64,000 nucleotides of DNA from Dryocosmus kuriphilus (taxonomy: Eukaryota > Arthropoda > Insecta > Hymenoptera > Cynipidae): NCBI GenBank assembly GCA_038277395.1, contig CM076189.1, positions 110,095,267-110,159,266 on the forward strand. Direction: 5' to 3'. Made by a program: the position numbers and the translations under genes. This document shows, piece by piece, positions 12,021 through 23,398 of this stretch (position 1 is its first letter; every line of letters begins with the position of its first letter). Under the pieces are notes generated by a model, which was not told the origin of the DNA, searched no databases, and saw nothing but the letters and a program-made list of their open reading frames with translations.

Positions 12021-12839
12021 GGTTTTCCCTTTAGAAATTTTTTGAAAAGAAAGAACAGGTTTTGTGAACGTTTTATAAGTTTTTAAAAAATTTGAATGAA
12101 CCATATTTTAATTGCAAGAACTCGATAATAAAACCTGGATTTTTTTTATTTTAAGGGTTCCTTAGAAGGAATCCAGAAACTTGGAAAATTTTGTACAAAC
12201 ATTTTCATTTAGTTAAATTAACAAAACTAGGACTGACTAACTATATAAAAATCTTAGATGCATTTTTTTAAAACCTTCCACACTTTTTCGAAGAAAGTTA
12301 GAAATTCAGAAACATTAAGAATTTTTAACCATGTCTTTTGTTAAGTTCAATTAACCAAATCTAATCGGAACCGAGTTTCGTTTTCAACTAATTAAAAGAA
12401 TTCGAAGAGACTATAACTTAGAACTTAGAATCCTTTAAATTGTCTAACCTTTTAGAAGAAAACTTATAAAATATAGAAATTAAGAAAGAAGAAATTCTAC
12501 AACATTCTAGATAATTTTATTTTGTTGAGCTAATCGGATTTAATCCTACTAACTAAAAAAATTTTGAAAAGTTTTTTGTTTAATTTTCAAGATTTTTTAT
12601 AATAAATCTAGAAACCACTTAGAAATTATAAACTTAAAAGTTTAAAAAAATTTTCTAAGTTTCTTATTTTGTATTTAAGCAACTTTAATAAGAATAACTC
12701 AATAAAAACTTTTTTTTAATTTTTAAGGTTTTTTAAAGATAAAACAAAATGTTCAAAAATTTAGGAATTTAGAAACTTAAACAATTTTTACAATAACTTC
12801 TCAGCTATTTTTTCTTTGGAATCTTGTAAAATAATTTAG

Positions 12840-14640
12840 CTACTTTAAATAACTTGAACTCCTTTAAAATATTTTATAATGCATTAGATTCTCTAAAAAT
12901 TTCCCAAAAATTGCTTGAAATTTCTCCGAATCATGTAAAATTTGCCTTAATATCACGGGAAATCGTTTGAAATCATTTTAGAATTTTAAAAACTATTTGG
13001 AATTTAATAAAGCACTTTGAAATATTTTTAAATTCACTTCAAATTCCTTAGAATAGTTGAGAAAAAATTGAGCGCTTTAAAAATATTTAGTAATACCTTA
13101 ATATCTCTTTAAAATTCTTCAAAATCCTTGAATGTTGCCCCAAATCTTTCAAAGTTCCTTCAAATTCGATCAAATCACTTAAAACCTCAGGAAATCCTTC
13201 GAAATTCTAAAAATTATTTTAGAGTACATTAATATAAATATATGCCTTTTAAAATCCTCCAGATTCTTTAAACTCACTTTAAATCTTTTGAAATACTTCA
13301 GCGTATTTTAAAGAACTAAGAAAGTTTTTTTTTTTTAAATACCACAAAATCCTTTGAAATCTCTCAATATCCTTTAAAGTTTTCCTTAGGATCACTTGAA
13401 AGCGCTTGAAACCATTTCAGATTTTTAAGAACTATTTGAATCTTATTAAAGCACTTTAAAAATTTGGAATAATTTTAGGGCGTTTAAAGTATTTCGTAAT
13501 GCCTCAAAATCTCTTAAAAGTTCCGAAAATTATCTGAAATTTTCTTAAATCGTTTAAAATTTCTTTGAATTTCTTTGAATTCTTCATAATCACTTAAAGT
13601 CACTTCAAATCTTTTAAAATATTTTGCAATACCGTAGTATCTCTTAAACACTCTGAAAAATCATTCAATATTTCTTCAAATTCTTGAGGTTTTGTTAACA
13701 ATACCTTGATTTTCTTCAAATTCTTTCAAAATTATTTGGAATCTCTTAAAAATCTTAAAATATTAGTACATGTTTTTTATATACTTTAAAGTTACTTAAA
13801 ATGGTTTTAAGTTTCTCAAAATCAGTAAAATGCTCATGAAAAACTTTTAAATTTTTGAAGTACTTTAAAGTCCTTTAAAATCCTTTGAAACTCTGTAACA
13901 TCGATTGAAAACGCTCAAAATATTTTGCAATTTCTTTAAATATTAAAGAATACTTTAGAATATTTTAGAATACTTTGAAATCTTCTCTAAGCCTCTTCAA
14001 ATTCTCCCAAATTTTTAAATGTCTCTTAAAGTCTTCAAAAATTTCTCAAAATCTGTTACTATCTATTCAATTACTTCGAAATATTTTTAGAATCTCTTTA
14101 TGTTCTTCAAAATCATTTCAACTCTCTTGAAATCTCCTAGAATCGCTCGAAATATGTTGATATGCGTTACAATTTCTAAAAATCTTATAAAATCTATTAA
14201 AATATTTTGATGTCTTTAAGACGACCCTTTAAAATGTTTTACATTATTTTAAGTCGCTTGACATATCTTAAAATATTTTAAAATCCTTTGATATACCTTT
14301 AGATTACTCAAAAGGAGTTGAAATCGCTTAAAATCGAATGAAAATCTTAAAAATATTTCCAAATCTATTAAGAGAAGTTGAAATTTTTCTAAAAACACAT
14401 CAAACACTCTAAAATCATTTCTAATCTCTAGAAATATTTTGATAACTGCAAAGCGCTTTTAGAATCTATTAAGATACTTTAAAGTCGCTGTAAAATGCCT
14501 TGAAATTCTTTTAAACCTATTTACGTCTCTTGAAATTGTCTGAAAATCCTCGATCTACTTTGAATTATTTTGAAATAATTCAAAATTATTTGAAAAGTTT
14601 TTATTTCTTTTAAAACCCTCTGAAGCACAATAAACTCGCT
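12840..14640. repeat. Long quasi-periodic CTTAAA/CTTTGAAAT tract in block C
   Basis: About 1.8 kb of drifting 8- to 12-base units around CTTTAAAATC and CTTGAAATC, with no frame open beyond a few tens of codons. The same texture fills 41480-43400 in block D. It looks like an old, heavily mutated minisatellite. Confidence 0.6.
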
Positions 14641-15796
14641 TGTAAACATTTGTCATAATTCTAAATGCAAAAATTCATTTAGGGATCTATTATAATACTT
14701 AGATATCTGTAAAAAATTTCCGTAAATTCATAAACATAGAAAAAGATCTTGAGAGCCATTCAAATTCTATAAAAAGCCTCTATTTTTAAGTCCTGTTATC
14801 GAATTCTTGCAATATAAGGTTTTGTTAGCTCCACAAAGAACTTAGAGAATATCTTAAAAAATTGTTGCTTCTAAGCTAATAAAAATCCCTAAATAAAGGA
14901 TATTGTCTAAAACCTTGAAATTTAATTAAAAACAAAACTTAATTCTTTAGCAATTAGAAACAAGAAGTATTCAATATATTTTCTAAGCCTTTTTTTCAGT
15001 TGAATTAACGAAATTTTACATGCACGAACTCGATAAATTATCTTACAATCTTTTTTCTCTTAAAAGTTTTTTAGAAGAAGTTTAGAAACCTTTGGAAATT
15101 AAGAAACCTAGAAAATTAGAAATTATTTAATTTATTAAAACAGTATTTGTGTTATAAACTAAACAATTTTTAAATATATATGAATAAAGAAATAGAATCT
15201 CATTGATTATATTAATTTTTAATTTTAATTTCAGAACGTTTTTATAAAAATTGTTAAGGTTTTTCCTTTCTTAAATTTCTAAAGGTTCCTGCAATTCGTT
15301 TAAAAAATTCTAGAAATAAAGAAAATTAACTCTTTATGTATTTATTGCAAACAAATTTCCTTAACTTTACTAGATAAAATTAATGCATCATGCAATATTT
15401 AACAAAGGTGTAAGCTTTAGTAATTCTGATTTACTATTTCTCTTAAAATATCTTGAAAATTCCGTTAAAATTTTTTTTTTTTTTTGTTAAAAATATAATT
15501 ATTTCATTATTAAAAATTCGCTGCTGTGTTGAAGATTTAACTTTTTTCCATTAAACATTAAAATATTTTCTTTTATATTTGAAGTGTTATATTTTTGGCT
15601 CAAGAGTTGGAAATTTTTCAGGAATTAATTAATTGTTGATTAATTAATTCGTGACAAGGAAAATTACGTTACATTATGTTTCGTTAAAATGGAAGTTATG
15701 TCAAATGGAGATCCGGTCAACTTAAAATTAGACAAAATAAAATCTGTTAAATCTTTAATGGAAATATCATTAAATTAACAATCAATTCGGTGTACA

Positions 15797-15817
15797 TATA
15801 TATATATATATATGTAT
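15797..15817. repeat. TA microsatellite at LTR insertion site
   Basis: A run of TA dinucleotides directly precedes the LTR start. A second TA run follows its end at 17743-17755, so the LTR retroelement appears to have entered a TA microsatellite. Confidence 0.7.
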
Positions 15818-17742
15818 TGTAACGAAATTTTGGAAAAAACACGACAAATAAATATGAATTGACCATACGGGTTTCGCCGAAGACATGCCGGGCTTCCGAC
15901 CAAAGGAATTAGTGGTAAACACGTAGATTAAACAAACTTACAGTCCAGCCAAAATCCGAGTCTAGGTCAAGACTCAAGGGGTAGAATAATCCATTAGTTT
16001 TACTACCGCCACGATAAAAACCGCGATCACGGAGGGTCCACAAGAAATTGCAAAAAATAGGATTATCAAAATGGGGTCGGCGCCGGGGTTGGACCACAGA
16101 AGAGGATCACGAGGAACTACACCGAAGACGACAGCGGGCACGATTTCCGACGCCGATACCACCCACGAGAACGAACTGGCATTTGGTAAACAACGAGCAG
16201 CCGTTACGGGTGGTAGGCAGTCCGCCAACCACCATAGAAACAAGACATCAGGGCAGAACGCCGACGACACGACGCGGCAGTTCCACACCGGTCAAGGGAG
16301 GCAGCACCATCAAGTCACTACGGCAAATAGCGACATTACTTCGCTAACTCAAAGCTGTGGCGCCACTACCAGCGGCGAGTAACGGTATTAAGAGGACCGC
16401 CGCACGAGACCGTACCAGTCTTGCCATGGCAAGATGGACAAGCGACCGTGGTTCGTAAAACCAATGGGAAAATTGGAGGCAACGAAGACAAATAGGATAG
16501 ACGGGCGGTTATGTCATGGAAATACGCATTGGCGGTTACAGCCGAAGTAGCTGGTCCATTTCCAACAAGCCAATCATTAACCGTAACACGAGATGGCGGC
16601 GGACCGAATGGAAAGTGAGGGAAGGAGCTCAAGTAGACGAGGGACGCTTCACTCGTGTTCTTGGCTCGGAGGCGGAGTGAGACCAGGAAGGTTACGAAGC
16701 GAAAACGAACTTACTAGAGGAGAAGAGTGAGAGTGAAACCCTGCCTAGAATAACAGAAGGATGGACCGAGTGAAGGCCGAAGACCTTGTGCAGAGGCTCC
16801 ATGGTAGATGGTCATCCCATTAGCGGTTCTGCACTTGCTCTCAGCCACAAAAACCAGCGTCCACACGGTAGGGCATTGGCGAACGCGTGTGCGTGGAAGA
16901 AAATGTTTAGTTGCAGATTGAAACCCCTGCGACATTCGGAGGTTAAGGAGTGCCGGCCTCCAAGTACGACTTTAGAATAGTGAGGCGGGCGTCTCACAAG
17001 AGAACTGAAGGGTGTGCACGGAATAAAGGCCGTCGGAAGAATGTGTGTTGACGCGGGTGTCTCAGGCGGCCATATTGTTGTTGGTAGGTCCTTCGGGCAA
17101 GCCGGTCTGTCCTTTCTTTACGTGGAGAATAAAGTATATAATGGTTAGCCTGAGGGTAAATGTAATTATGGTTTATTTGATATTAGGGTTTATTCGAAAT
17201 TACGGTTTATTTGAAATGCGGGCGTTTTCGATATTATGGTTCATTTGAAATGATGGTTTATTTGAATTGTGTGTTTTAATTTGAAATATAGTGTCCATCT
17301 AACGCGTAAAAGATTCAATGTCCGTACCGATTTCATCACTAGTTTATTATTTGAGTGAAGGATTCATATTATCGAAAACGGTATTCGGCGTCAAGTGCTT
17401 TTATTTAGCGGGAAGAATTTTCTCTCACTCAGACCACCTCGTTCCCCCTTACTGTCTTGTGAAAAGTGAGCTAGCGTACCTGTCTGCCGTGAGAGGATAA
17501 CCGACGGAGGTCGGATAGGGTAGTCCCTATCTGGTACCACAGAATAAAATAAACGAACTTCGTGTGTCGAAAGAGTGTGACCCACGAATTCGGCTTACTC
17601 TGATCCTCGGGTCGTGGCAAAGGAGGCAGGTAAGTGGTATCCAAGTTGTGAACGAATTTCCTCCTGGACCACCCGAAGCCAGGCCGTAATTAACCGAAGA
17701 GAATACGGAACAAGGTTAGAAAAATGTAAATCCCCCTTGCCA
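15818..17742 (+). mobile_element. Complete solo LTR, copy 2 (~1.9 kb)
   Basis: It starts TGTAACGAAATTTTGG and ends with a slightly mutated form (CTTGCCA) of the CGTTACA end seen in copy 1 at 1140. Its GC content is much higher than the flanks. The last 1.1 kb matches 1-1140, including a direct-repeat-like AATTATGGTTTATTTGATAT region and an AATAAA signal near 17545. There is no primer-binding site or gag-pol next to it, so it is a solo LTR. Open frames of up to about 100 codons on both strands at 16000-16400 overlap each other and match no family I know. Confidence 0.75.
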
Positions 17743-19600
17743 TATATATATATATTGGTTGGTCCAATCTTATCAGTCCCACTATGTGCGATATATCTTA
17801 CCAGAACCAGTGTATATCGTCCGTTTTTATGTTTCGCCAATTCTGTCAGACCCATTATATGAAACCTTCATGCCAGGCCATTTTGTATATAATTTATACA
17901 TGAATCCGACGCTACCAAGCCCGCGACGTTGCACAATTTTAAAGCAATTTCGCTTTAAATTTCATTCCGGAACTTTTTTCAAGAGCAAGCCTTCAAACAT
18001 TTTCAAGCGCTTTGCATGGTGACACTATAAAATACTCTAATATGAAATTTTTAATTTACTATATCATATAGTATATAGAGATTGAAAAATAAAACATTTC
18101 TGTAAGTATTTTGTTTTAAAAATATCTGCAGTATGATATTAAAAATTTCTCATACCAGTAATAAATAATATTCCATTTTATTACATAATGATATCCGGTC
18201 ATACCTGAATAATATAAATTAATTAAATTATTTATCTTATGAATAATAATATTCCAATAATAAGATTTTTTACCATAAATTTGCTCAAGTTTTTACTTCA
18301 TTTGCAGATTGGGCTAAATTATAGAAACATATAATTTATAGCTATTAATTTAAATATATTAAATATCGTGAAAATCGGTCAACCCCAATCAATAGCAGAT
18401 GCACGGATTTTCGGGTTTTTTGAGCAATTTTAGCTTGATTGATCAGAATTAATTTTATTGTGGAACCAGGTATTACCTAGCCACTTTTTAGGTAAAAAAA
18501 AAGAAAAAAAAATAACTATATGAACCTACTCTAAAAATACTCGATTTCAGATTGAGTGAGCATAGGATGAGTTTTAGAAATAAATTATATCTCTATGTAC
18601 AAATTATCTAAAAAGGCGGAAATAAAAATCCACGTTTTAATAAAAAGCTCGGTTTCCAAAAAATGTAATTCTAAAATAGAAAATCCAAAATGTAATTTTA
18701 TGTAACGAATTACCCAAAAAGTGTGTATTTTTATATAATTTTTACATAACGGGGATTTTTATCAAATATGTTTCTTAAAATGTTTCTTTTTATCATTTCA
18801 AAAGGAAAGTTCATGAACTAACTTTGTTACAAATCTTTCAAGTTCAATTTCTCATCTGAAGCAAAATTTTGATTTTTAAACATTGAGAAAAAAAACCGCT
18901 GCCTTTTGGTCAGTGTTTAAACTAATTTTTTTTTGCGTACTTGAAAAGAGAGTGAAAATTTATATCAGAATTACAGTAAAAAAAAAGTTGCTTACGTATT
19001 TCTGTTGACAAGCTACATCATTTAAAAAAAAAGTTCCTTAAGGTCTTTTTAACAGCCTTTTTATAGAATAGTGGTACTTAGTAGGGCGGAAGAAAAATGT
19101 TCAAGTATGTGGGTTGGCTTTCGAAAAACATAAAAAAATTTGAGTTCGATTAAAATCTTCTGTTTGGTTTTTGGTTTTGAAAATAATTTTGTTTTAAATA
19201 AAAAAACATCCTATTGGCTAAAGAGTTATCACAAGTTTATCTTACGTACAGTTTGTGCTCGTAAACAATAATAAAGACACTGAAATTTAAAAAAATATTT
19301 TTTCTCAGTTAAGAATCATTGAAAAGGTGCAAATAAGGTCTATTCTAAGAACAAATCATGAAGTATTTTTTTAAGTTATTGACAAACATATTTCATTCCA
19401 ATTATTTCACACTTAATATAATTTTGTGCAATAAATATTCTTGGAAGCGAACACATTTTCAGACAACTTTCGTTTCTCCTGAGCTTTTCTAACGAGAGGA
19501 AGAAACAATTATTTACAAAAATGTCACATTTTCGTTGTTAAATTTTACATTTATAAAAATGACAAATATATCGAGCACGGGAAATTTCCCAGAGGTCTGC
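17743..19600. other. AT-rich stretch, no gene recognised
   Basis: After a TA run, 17757-18020 is somewhat less AT-rich and has an 87-codon frame (17759-18022, +) that I do not recognise. The rest to 19600 is A/T-rich with short frames only. I see no repeat partner in the window. Confidence 0.4.
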
Positions 19601-20320
19601 TTATGAATTTTGAATTCAGCATTAATCATAAAAAAGTTTTAACTTTTATCACTTTTGAAATAAAAACAAAAAACGGTCCTTTTTTGTAATGAAAATTTTC
19701 CGTCTCTTGTCCCTTCAACTCGTTGTTTGTTCACGAGTTTTCAATATTTTCTTATAAAAATGTCAGGGAGTATGTCCTATGGTTTTCTACAGATAAGAAC
19801 GTAATGAATAAAAAATTATTTTGGTTTACAAAAATTGTTTCAATTTTTATTTGCAACATTGCGCAAAAAACGCATTTATATACTCAAACGTCTCGGGAGT
19901 CGATCGAATTTTGAGCAATAAAAATTTCCAGCGAGAAAGTTGTTCACAAAAGTATAGGCAAGTTTTCTGAAAAGTTTCATTTTAACCCAATTAATGGTTA
20001 AAAAGTAGTGAACAATTTACTTCGCCCACGCAGTCGGTTTCTTCGCGCGAATCGACGCATTGGTTTTAGGTGCAAATTCAGGTTGGAGCTCTAGAGATTA
20101 AGGAAGGAAAAATAATTTTTATAATTTGTGAGATTATAATTTTCATAATAATAATAATAATGATATTTTATAATAAGTAATACATATAATAATTTAATAA
20201 TAATGTGAGATTATAATTTTAATTTTAAGACATAGATATATGAATATTTGGACAGCATCATGTTTTATGTATAGTTTATATACATTCAACTCAAATAAGA
20301 AAAAATAATTTTTTTAAATA
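19600..20320 (+). repeat. Left arm of a large inverted repeat
   Basis: About 700 bp pairs in reverse complement with 25445-26110. Clear anchors are the TAATAATAATG-rich patch at 20150-20215 against 25545-25620, and the segment around GTTTTCTACAGATAAGAACG (19780) against 25900-25925. Similarity by eye is about 80%, so the arms are old. Everything between them includes four H copies. Confidence 0.65.
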
Positions 20321-20565
20321 TGGGTTTGAATTTCTTAAAGTCTTTTAAGTCTCTTAAGTCATTTTTCTTACACGTGTGCTACATTGTTTAAGGAAGAATG
20401 AAAAAACACCCTATATAAAATAATAATAATATAAAAGCAGATTAATAAATAATGCAGAATTTGAAATAGATTATTATTTTAATATACATTAAATTTGTAT
20501 GTATGCAAATAAAGTAAGAATAAAGACTGCAAAGAATACCTTAAGAAATTCAAAAACATATTTTA
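20320..20565. other. Unpaired AT-rich segment before the H cluster
   Basis: This is single-copy in the window. The matching place on the right arm (25445) abuts an H copy directly, so this segment was probably lost or displaced there. Confidence 0.35.
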
Positions 20566-21832
20566 AAAAATCTGCTCGCTGCGCGGGCACATACTCATCG
20601 CGCGCTATGCGCGCCGCGCTTCGCGCGAAGTATGAGCGCGCCTACGGCGCGCGTCTGTTGCCAGTCGCGCTTCGCGCTCGACATTTGACTCGCGCTTCGC
20701 GCTCGATACGTTATTTACGGCACTCACGCTTCGCGCTCGATAGATTATTCACCTCGCGCTACGCGCTCGGTGTTTATAGATCGTATAAACCGTTAAATTT
20801 GAAATTACAAAAGAAATTATTTTACTTAAGGCTCTATCGCCCTTAAGGAATACATTCTCATCATGACACTCGCGCTTCGCGCTCGATACTTACGTTTCTT
20901 TAAAACACATTATAGATTGGTAAAGCTCTTTTTGATTTTCCAAATTTTTACAATACAGGATTTCGATTCTTAAAAGTAAAGCGATGGGTCTTATAAATAA
21001 ATTTTGTAGCTATTTCCAAGGTGAACAATTCTGCTTGTTAATATTTTCTCATATCTTGCACAGTTTTGCTGAAAAGTGGTTTTCTTTATATTTCATAACA
21101 CATTTCACGAATAACTCAAAAACTACGCGTCTGATCAAAAAAATTATAGAGAGCAAATTTGTAGACAATTTGGAGACGAACAGCCTTGTTTATTATTATT
21201 TTTCCTTATCTTCCATAGTTTGGCGGGAATTTGAAATTGTTGATTTTTAATAACATTTTATCGATTAAAGCAAAAACCGTGCATTTTATCGAAAAATGGT
21301 TAAAACAAAATTTGTAGATCTTTTTAGATTGAACAACTTTGTTTCTTGCCATTTTTTTGTGTCTTGAATATTTTGGCGGAAAACCAGAGTTTTTTAATTT
21401 TAATAGCGTTTTCTTTATTAAAACAAAAACCGTTAATTTCATCAAAAAACAGTTAAAATAAATTTGTAGATCTTTTTAAGGTGAACAATTTTACTTCCTT
21501 ACATTTTTTTTTATCTCTTATAGTTTAGCCGGAAAATGGATTTCTGATGGACAAAACCATAACCGTTGGTCAAAAACCGCTCGTTAACGAACTGGTCCTT
21601 TCTCATTACGCTTTAAAGAAGTGTGCCAAAGCACAATCCAATCCTATCAGTCCTTCGAAAGTTATCGAGGGAACAGACTACAACGACAACGAGGACAACG
21701 ACAGACAGAAACCAACGTAAAACCCGTTTTTTCGGATTCAGGGGGTCATGAAACGTCGAGATTTCATGAAATCCGCGGAAGTCAGTTTTCACATAAAACT
21801 AATACCTTCTCATTGAGATGAGGATGTAATAA
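20565..21832 (+). repeat. H repeat, copy 1 (with GC hairpin cluster)
   Basis: Parts in order: a GC-rich hairpin cluster (20565-20890); drifting ~155-bp repeats, each with a TTTGTAGATCTTTTT-like core and a TTTGGCGGGAAA or TTTAGCCGGAAAA segment (20980-21540); a conserved block from AACCATAACCGTTGGTC (21555) to GTTATCGAGGGAACAGA; a short GACAAC-like array (about 21670-21705); and an end with a 7-bp stem hairpin, TTCTCAT-TGAG-ATGAG, near 21808-21825. Non-coding by all signs. An inverted near-copy is at 23222-24475. Confidence 0.7.
20575..20895. repeat. GC-rich mini-hairpin cluster, copy 1
   Basis: Repeated CGCGCTTCGCGC units and variants (CGCGCTACGCGC, CGCGCCTACGGCGCG), each self-complementary around a three-base loop, lie in DNA that is otherwise about 75% AT. 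Read on the minus strand, the core is GCGCGAAGCGC. A second stem, CTTAAGG...CCTTAAG, lies at 20826-20848. The open frame across it is Ala/Arg-rich only because of the repeats. Confidence 0.75.
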
Positions 21833-22005
21833 TAAAAAAAATAGCATTTTTCAGCCAAACTGTGTAAAAAATGAAGAAATTTACGTTTTAGATATAATTT
21901 CATTGATTGATGAGCGCGAGAAACGTGATGAGAATGCGCCTGAGTAGCCGGCAGATTTTTCAATAACATTTAATGACTTTTTACTGACTGTATAGTAATG
22001 TATTT
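21833..22005. repeat. H linker, copy 1
   Basis: This is a ~170-bp spacer with AGCCAAACTGTGTAAAAAATG and GAGCGCGAGA...GCCTGAGTAG motifs. The same spacer follows H copies at 23043-23220 and 34698-34860, so it belongs to the repeat rather than to the host DNA. Confidence 0.6.
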
Positions 22006-22782
22006 TTTGTTTAAAAGGACAGTATTATACGTTTAATGAATAAAGTATGGGGTGTATCTAAAAATGGTTTTAAGAGAATTTGTAGGTCTTTGGAAGGTGA
22101 ATAATTCTGCTTGTTCACATTTTCTCATATCTTGCATACTTTTGCTGAAAACTGGTTTTCTTTATATTTCATAACATATTTCACGAATAACTCAAAAACT
22201 ACGCGTCTGCTCAAAAAAATGATAGAGAGAATATTTGTAGATCCTTTTGAGGTGAATAACTTTGTTTATTATCATTTTTCCGTGTCTTACATAGTTTGGC
22301 GGGAAATTTGAAATTTTTTATTTTTAATAACGTTTTATCGATTAAAGCCAAAACTGTGCATTTTATCAAAAAATGGCTTAAACAAAATTTGTAGATATTT
22401 TCTAATTCAACAGCTTTGTTCTTTACCATTTTTTTTTATCTTGAATATTTTGGCGGGAAACCAGAGTTTTTTAATTTTAATAGCGTTTTCTTGATTAAAA
22501 CAAAAAGCGTTTATTTTATTAAAAAATGGTTAAGACAAAATTTGTAGATTTTTTGGGGTGAACAATTTTACTTTCTTACATTTTTTTCGTATCTCTCATA
22601 GTTTAGCCGGAAAATGGATTTTTTGATTTTGTGAAAACCATTTTTGATGGATAAAACCATAACCGTTGGTCAAAAACCACTGGTTAACGAGCCCATCCTT
22701 TCTTTTTGGACCTTAAAGTAGTCTGCCAAAGCGCAATCCAATCCGATGAGGCCTTCAAAAGTTATCGTGGGAACAGAACACG

Positions 22783-22877
<95 letters not shown>

Positions 22878-23042
22878 AACGACAACGACGACGACAACAA
22901 CGACGACAACGCCAACAGACAGACAGACACGGTCGAAAAAACCATTTTTTCGGATTCAGGAGGTCTTAAAACGTGGAGATTTCATGAAATCCGCGAAAGT
23001 CAAATTTTGCATAAATCTAATACCTTCTCATTGAGATGAGAA
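22005..23042 (+). repeat. H repeat, copy 2 (no GC cluster)
   Basis: Like copy 1, but starting with a different ~90-bp head (TTATACGTTTAATGAATAAAG) instead of the GC cluster. The ~155-bp repeats, the ACCATAACCGTTGGTC block, a long GACAAC array and the TTCTCAT-TGAG-ATGAGAA end hairpin (23025-23042) are all present. Frames open through the array encode only Arg/Gln, Asp/Asn or Ser/Leu strings. Confidence 0.7.
22783..22920 (+). repeat. GACAAC hexamer array in H copy 2
   Basis: About 20 units of GACAAC with GACGAC interruptions, followed by GACA tetramers. This is the longest of five such arrays, and it always sits at the same place in the H repeat. Confidence 0.85.
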
Positions 23043-23221
23043 TGTAATAATAAAAAAATTGCATTTTTCAGCCAAACTATGTAAAAAATGAAGAAATTTA
23101 CGTTTTAGATATAAATTCATTGATTGGTGAGCGCGAGACAGGTGATGAGAATGTGCCTGAGTAGCGGGCAGATTTTTCAATAACTTTAAATAACTTTTAT
23201 CGACTGTATAGTAATTTATTT
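23043..23221. repeat. H linker, copy 2
   Basis: The same spacer as at 21833-22005. It ends at TACATTCTCATC, where the inverted copy begins. Confidence 0.55.
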
Positions 23222-23366
23222 TTACATTCTCATCAGAGAAGGTATTAGATTTATGCAAAATTTGACTTTTGCGGATTTCATGAAATCTTCACGTTTTAGG
23301 ACTTACTGAATCCGAAAAAATGGTTTTTACGACCGTGTCTGTCTGTCTGTTGGCGTTGTCGTCGTT

Positions 23367-23398
<32 letters not shown>

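Larger units (their letters stand above)
11570..15735. repeat. AT-rich inverted-repeat block C
   Basis: About 4.2 kb with inverted edges: GTCGGAATTCAGTTTGACC at 11579-11597 mirrors the sequence at about 15690-15725. Both edges include an ATTAATTAA-rich segment. It is collinear with 40360-43590 and beyond in block D, apart from the MITE at 11849-12020. No open frame is conserved between C and D. The edge sequence is related to the ends of elements A and B but in the opposite sense, so C may be an element of its own or the spacer between two A-type elements. Confidence 0.55.

Noticed and set aside
1..17742. A complete LTR retrotransposon bounded by the two LTR copies
   Set aside because: The 14.7 kb between them contains no gag, protease, RT or integrase of LTR type, only unrelated AT-rich elements and a LINE. 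They are better read as two solo LTRs.
20499..20846. Ala/Arg-rich protein gene
   Set aside because: The frame is open only because of GC-rich repeats and is not preserved in the other two clusters.
20575..20895. CRISPR-like array of palindromic repeats
   Set aside because: No regular spacers, no cas genes, eukaryotic context, and the palindromes vary in sequence and spacing.
20565..21832. Canonical Helitron
   Set aside because: A terminal hairpin exists, but no CTRR follows it, the 5' TC start is not clear, and no Rep/helicase sequence is present.
22670..23039. Asp/Asn-, Arg/Gln- and Ser/Leu-rich proteins
   Set aside because: All frames of a GACAAC array are open; these are low-complexity by-products.
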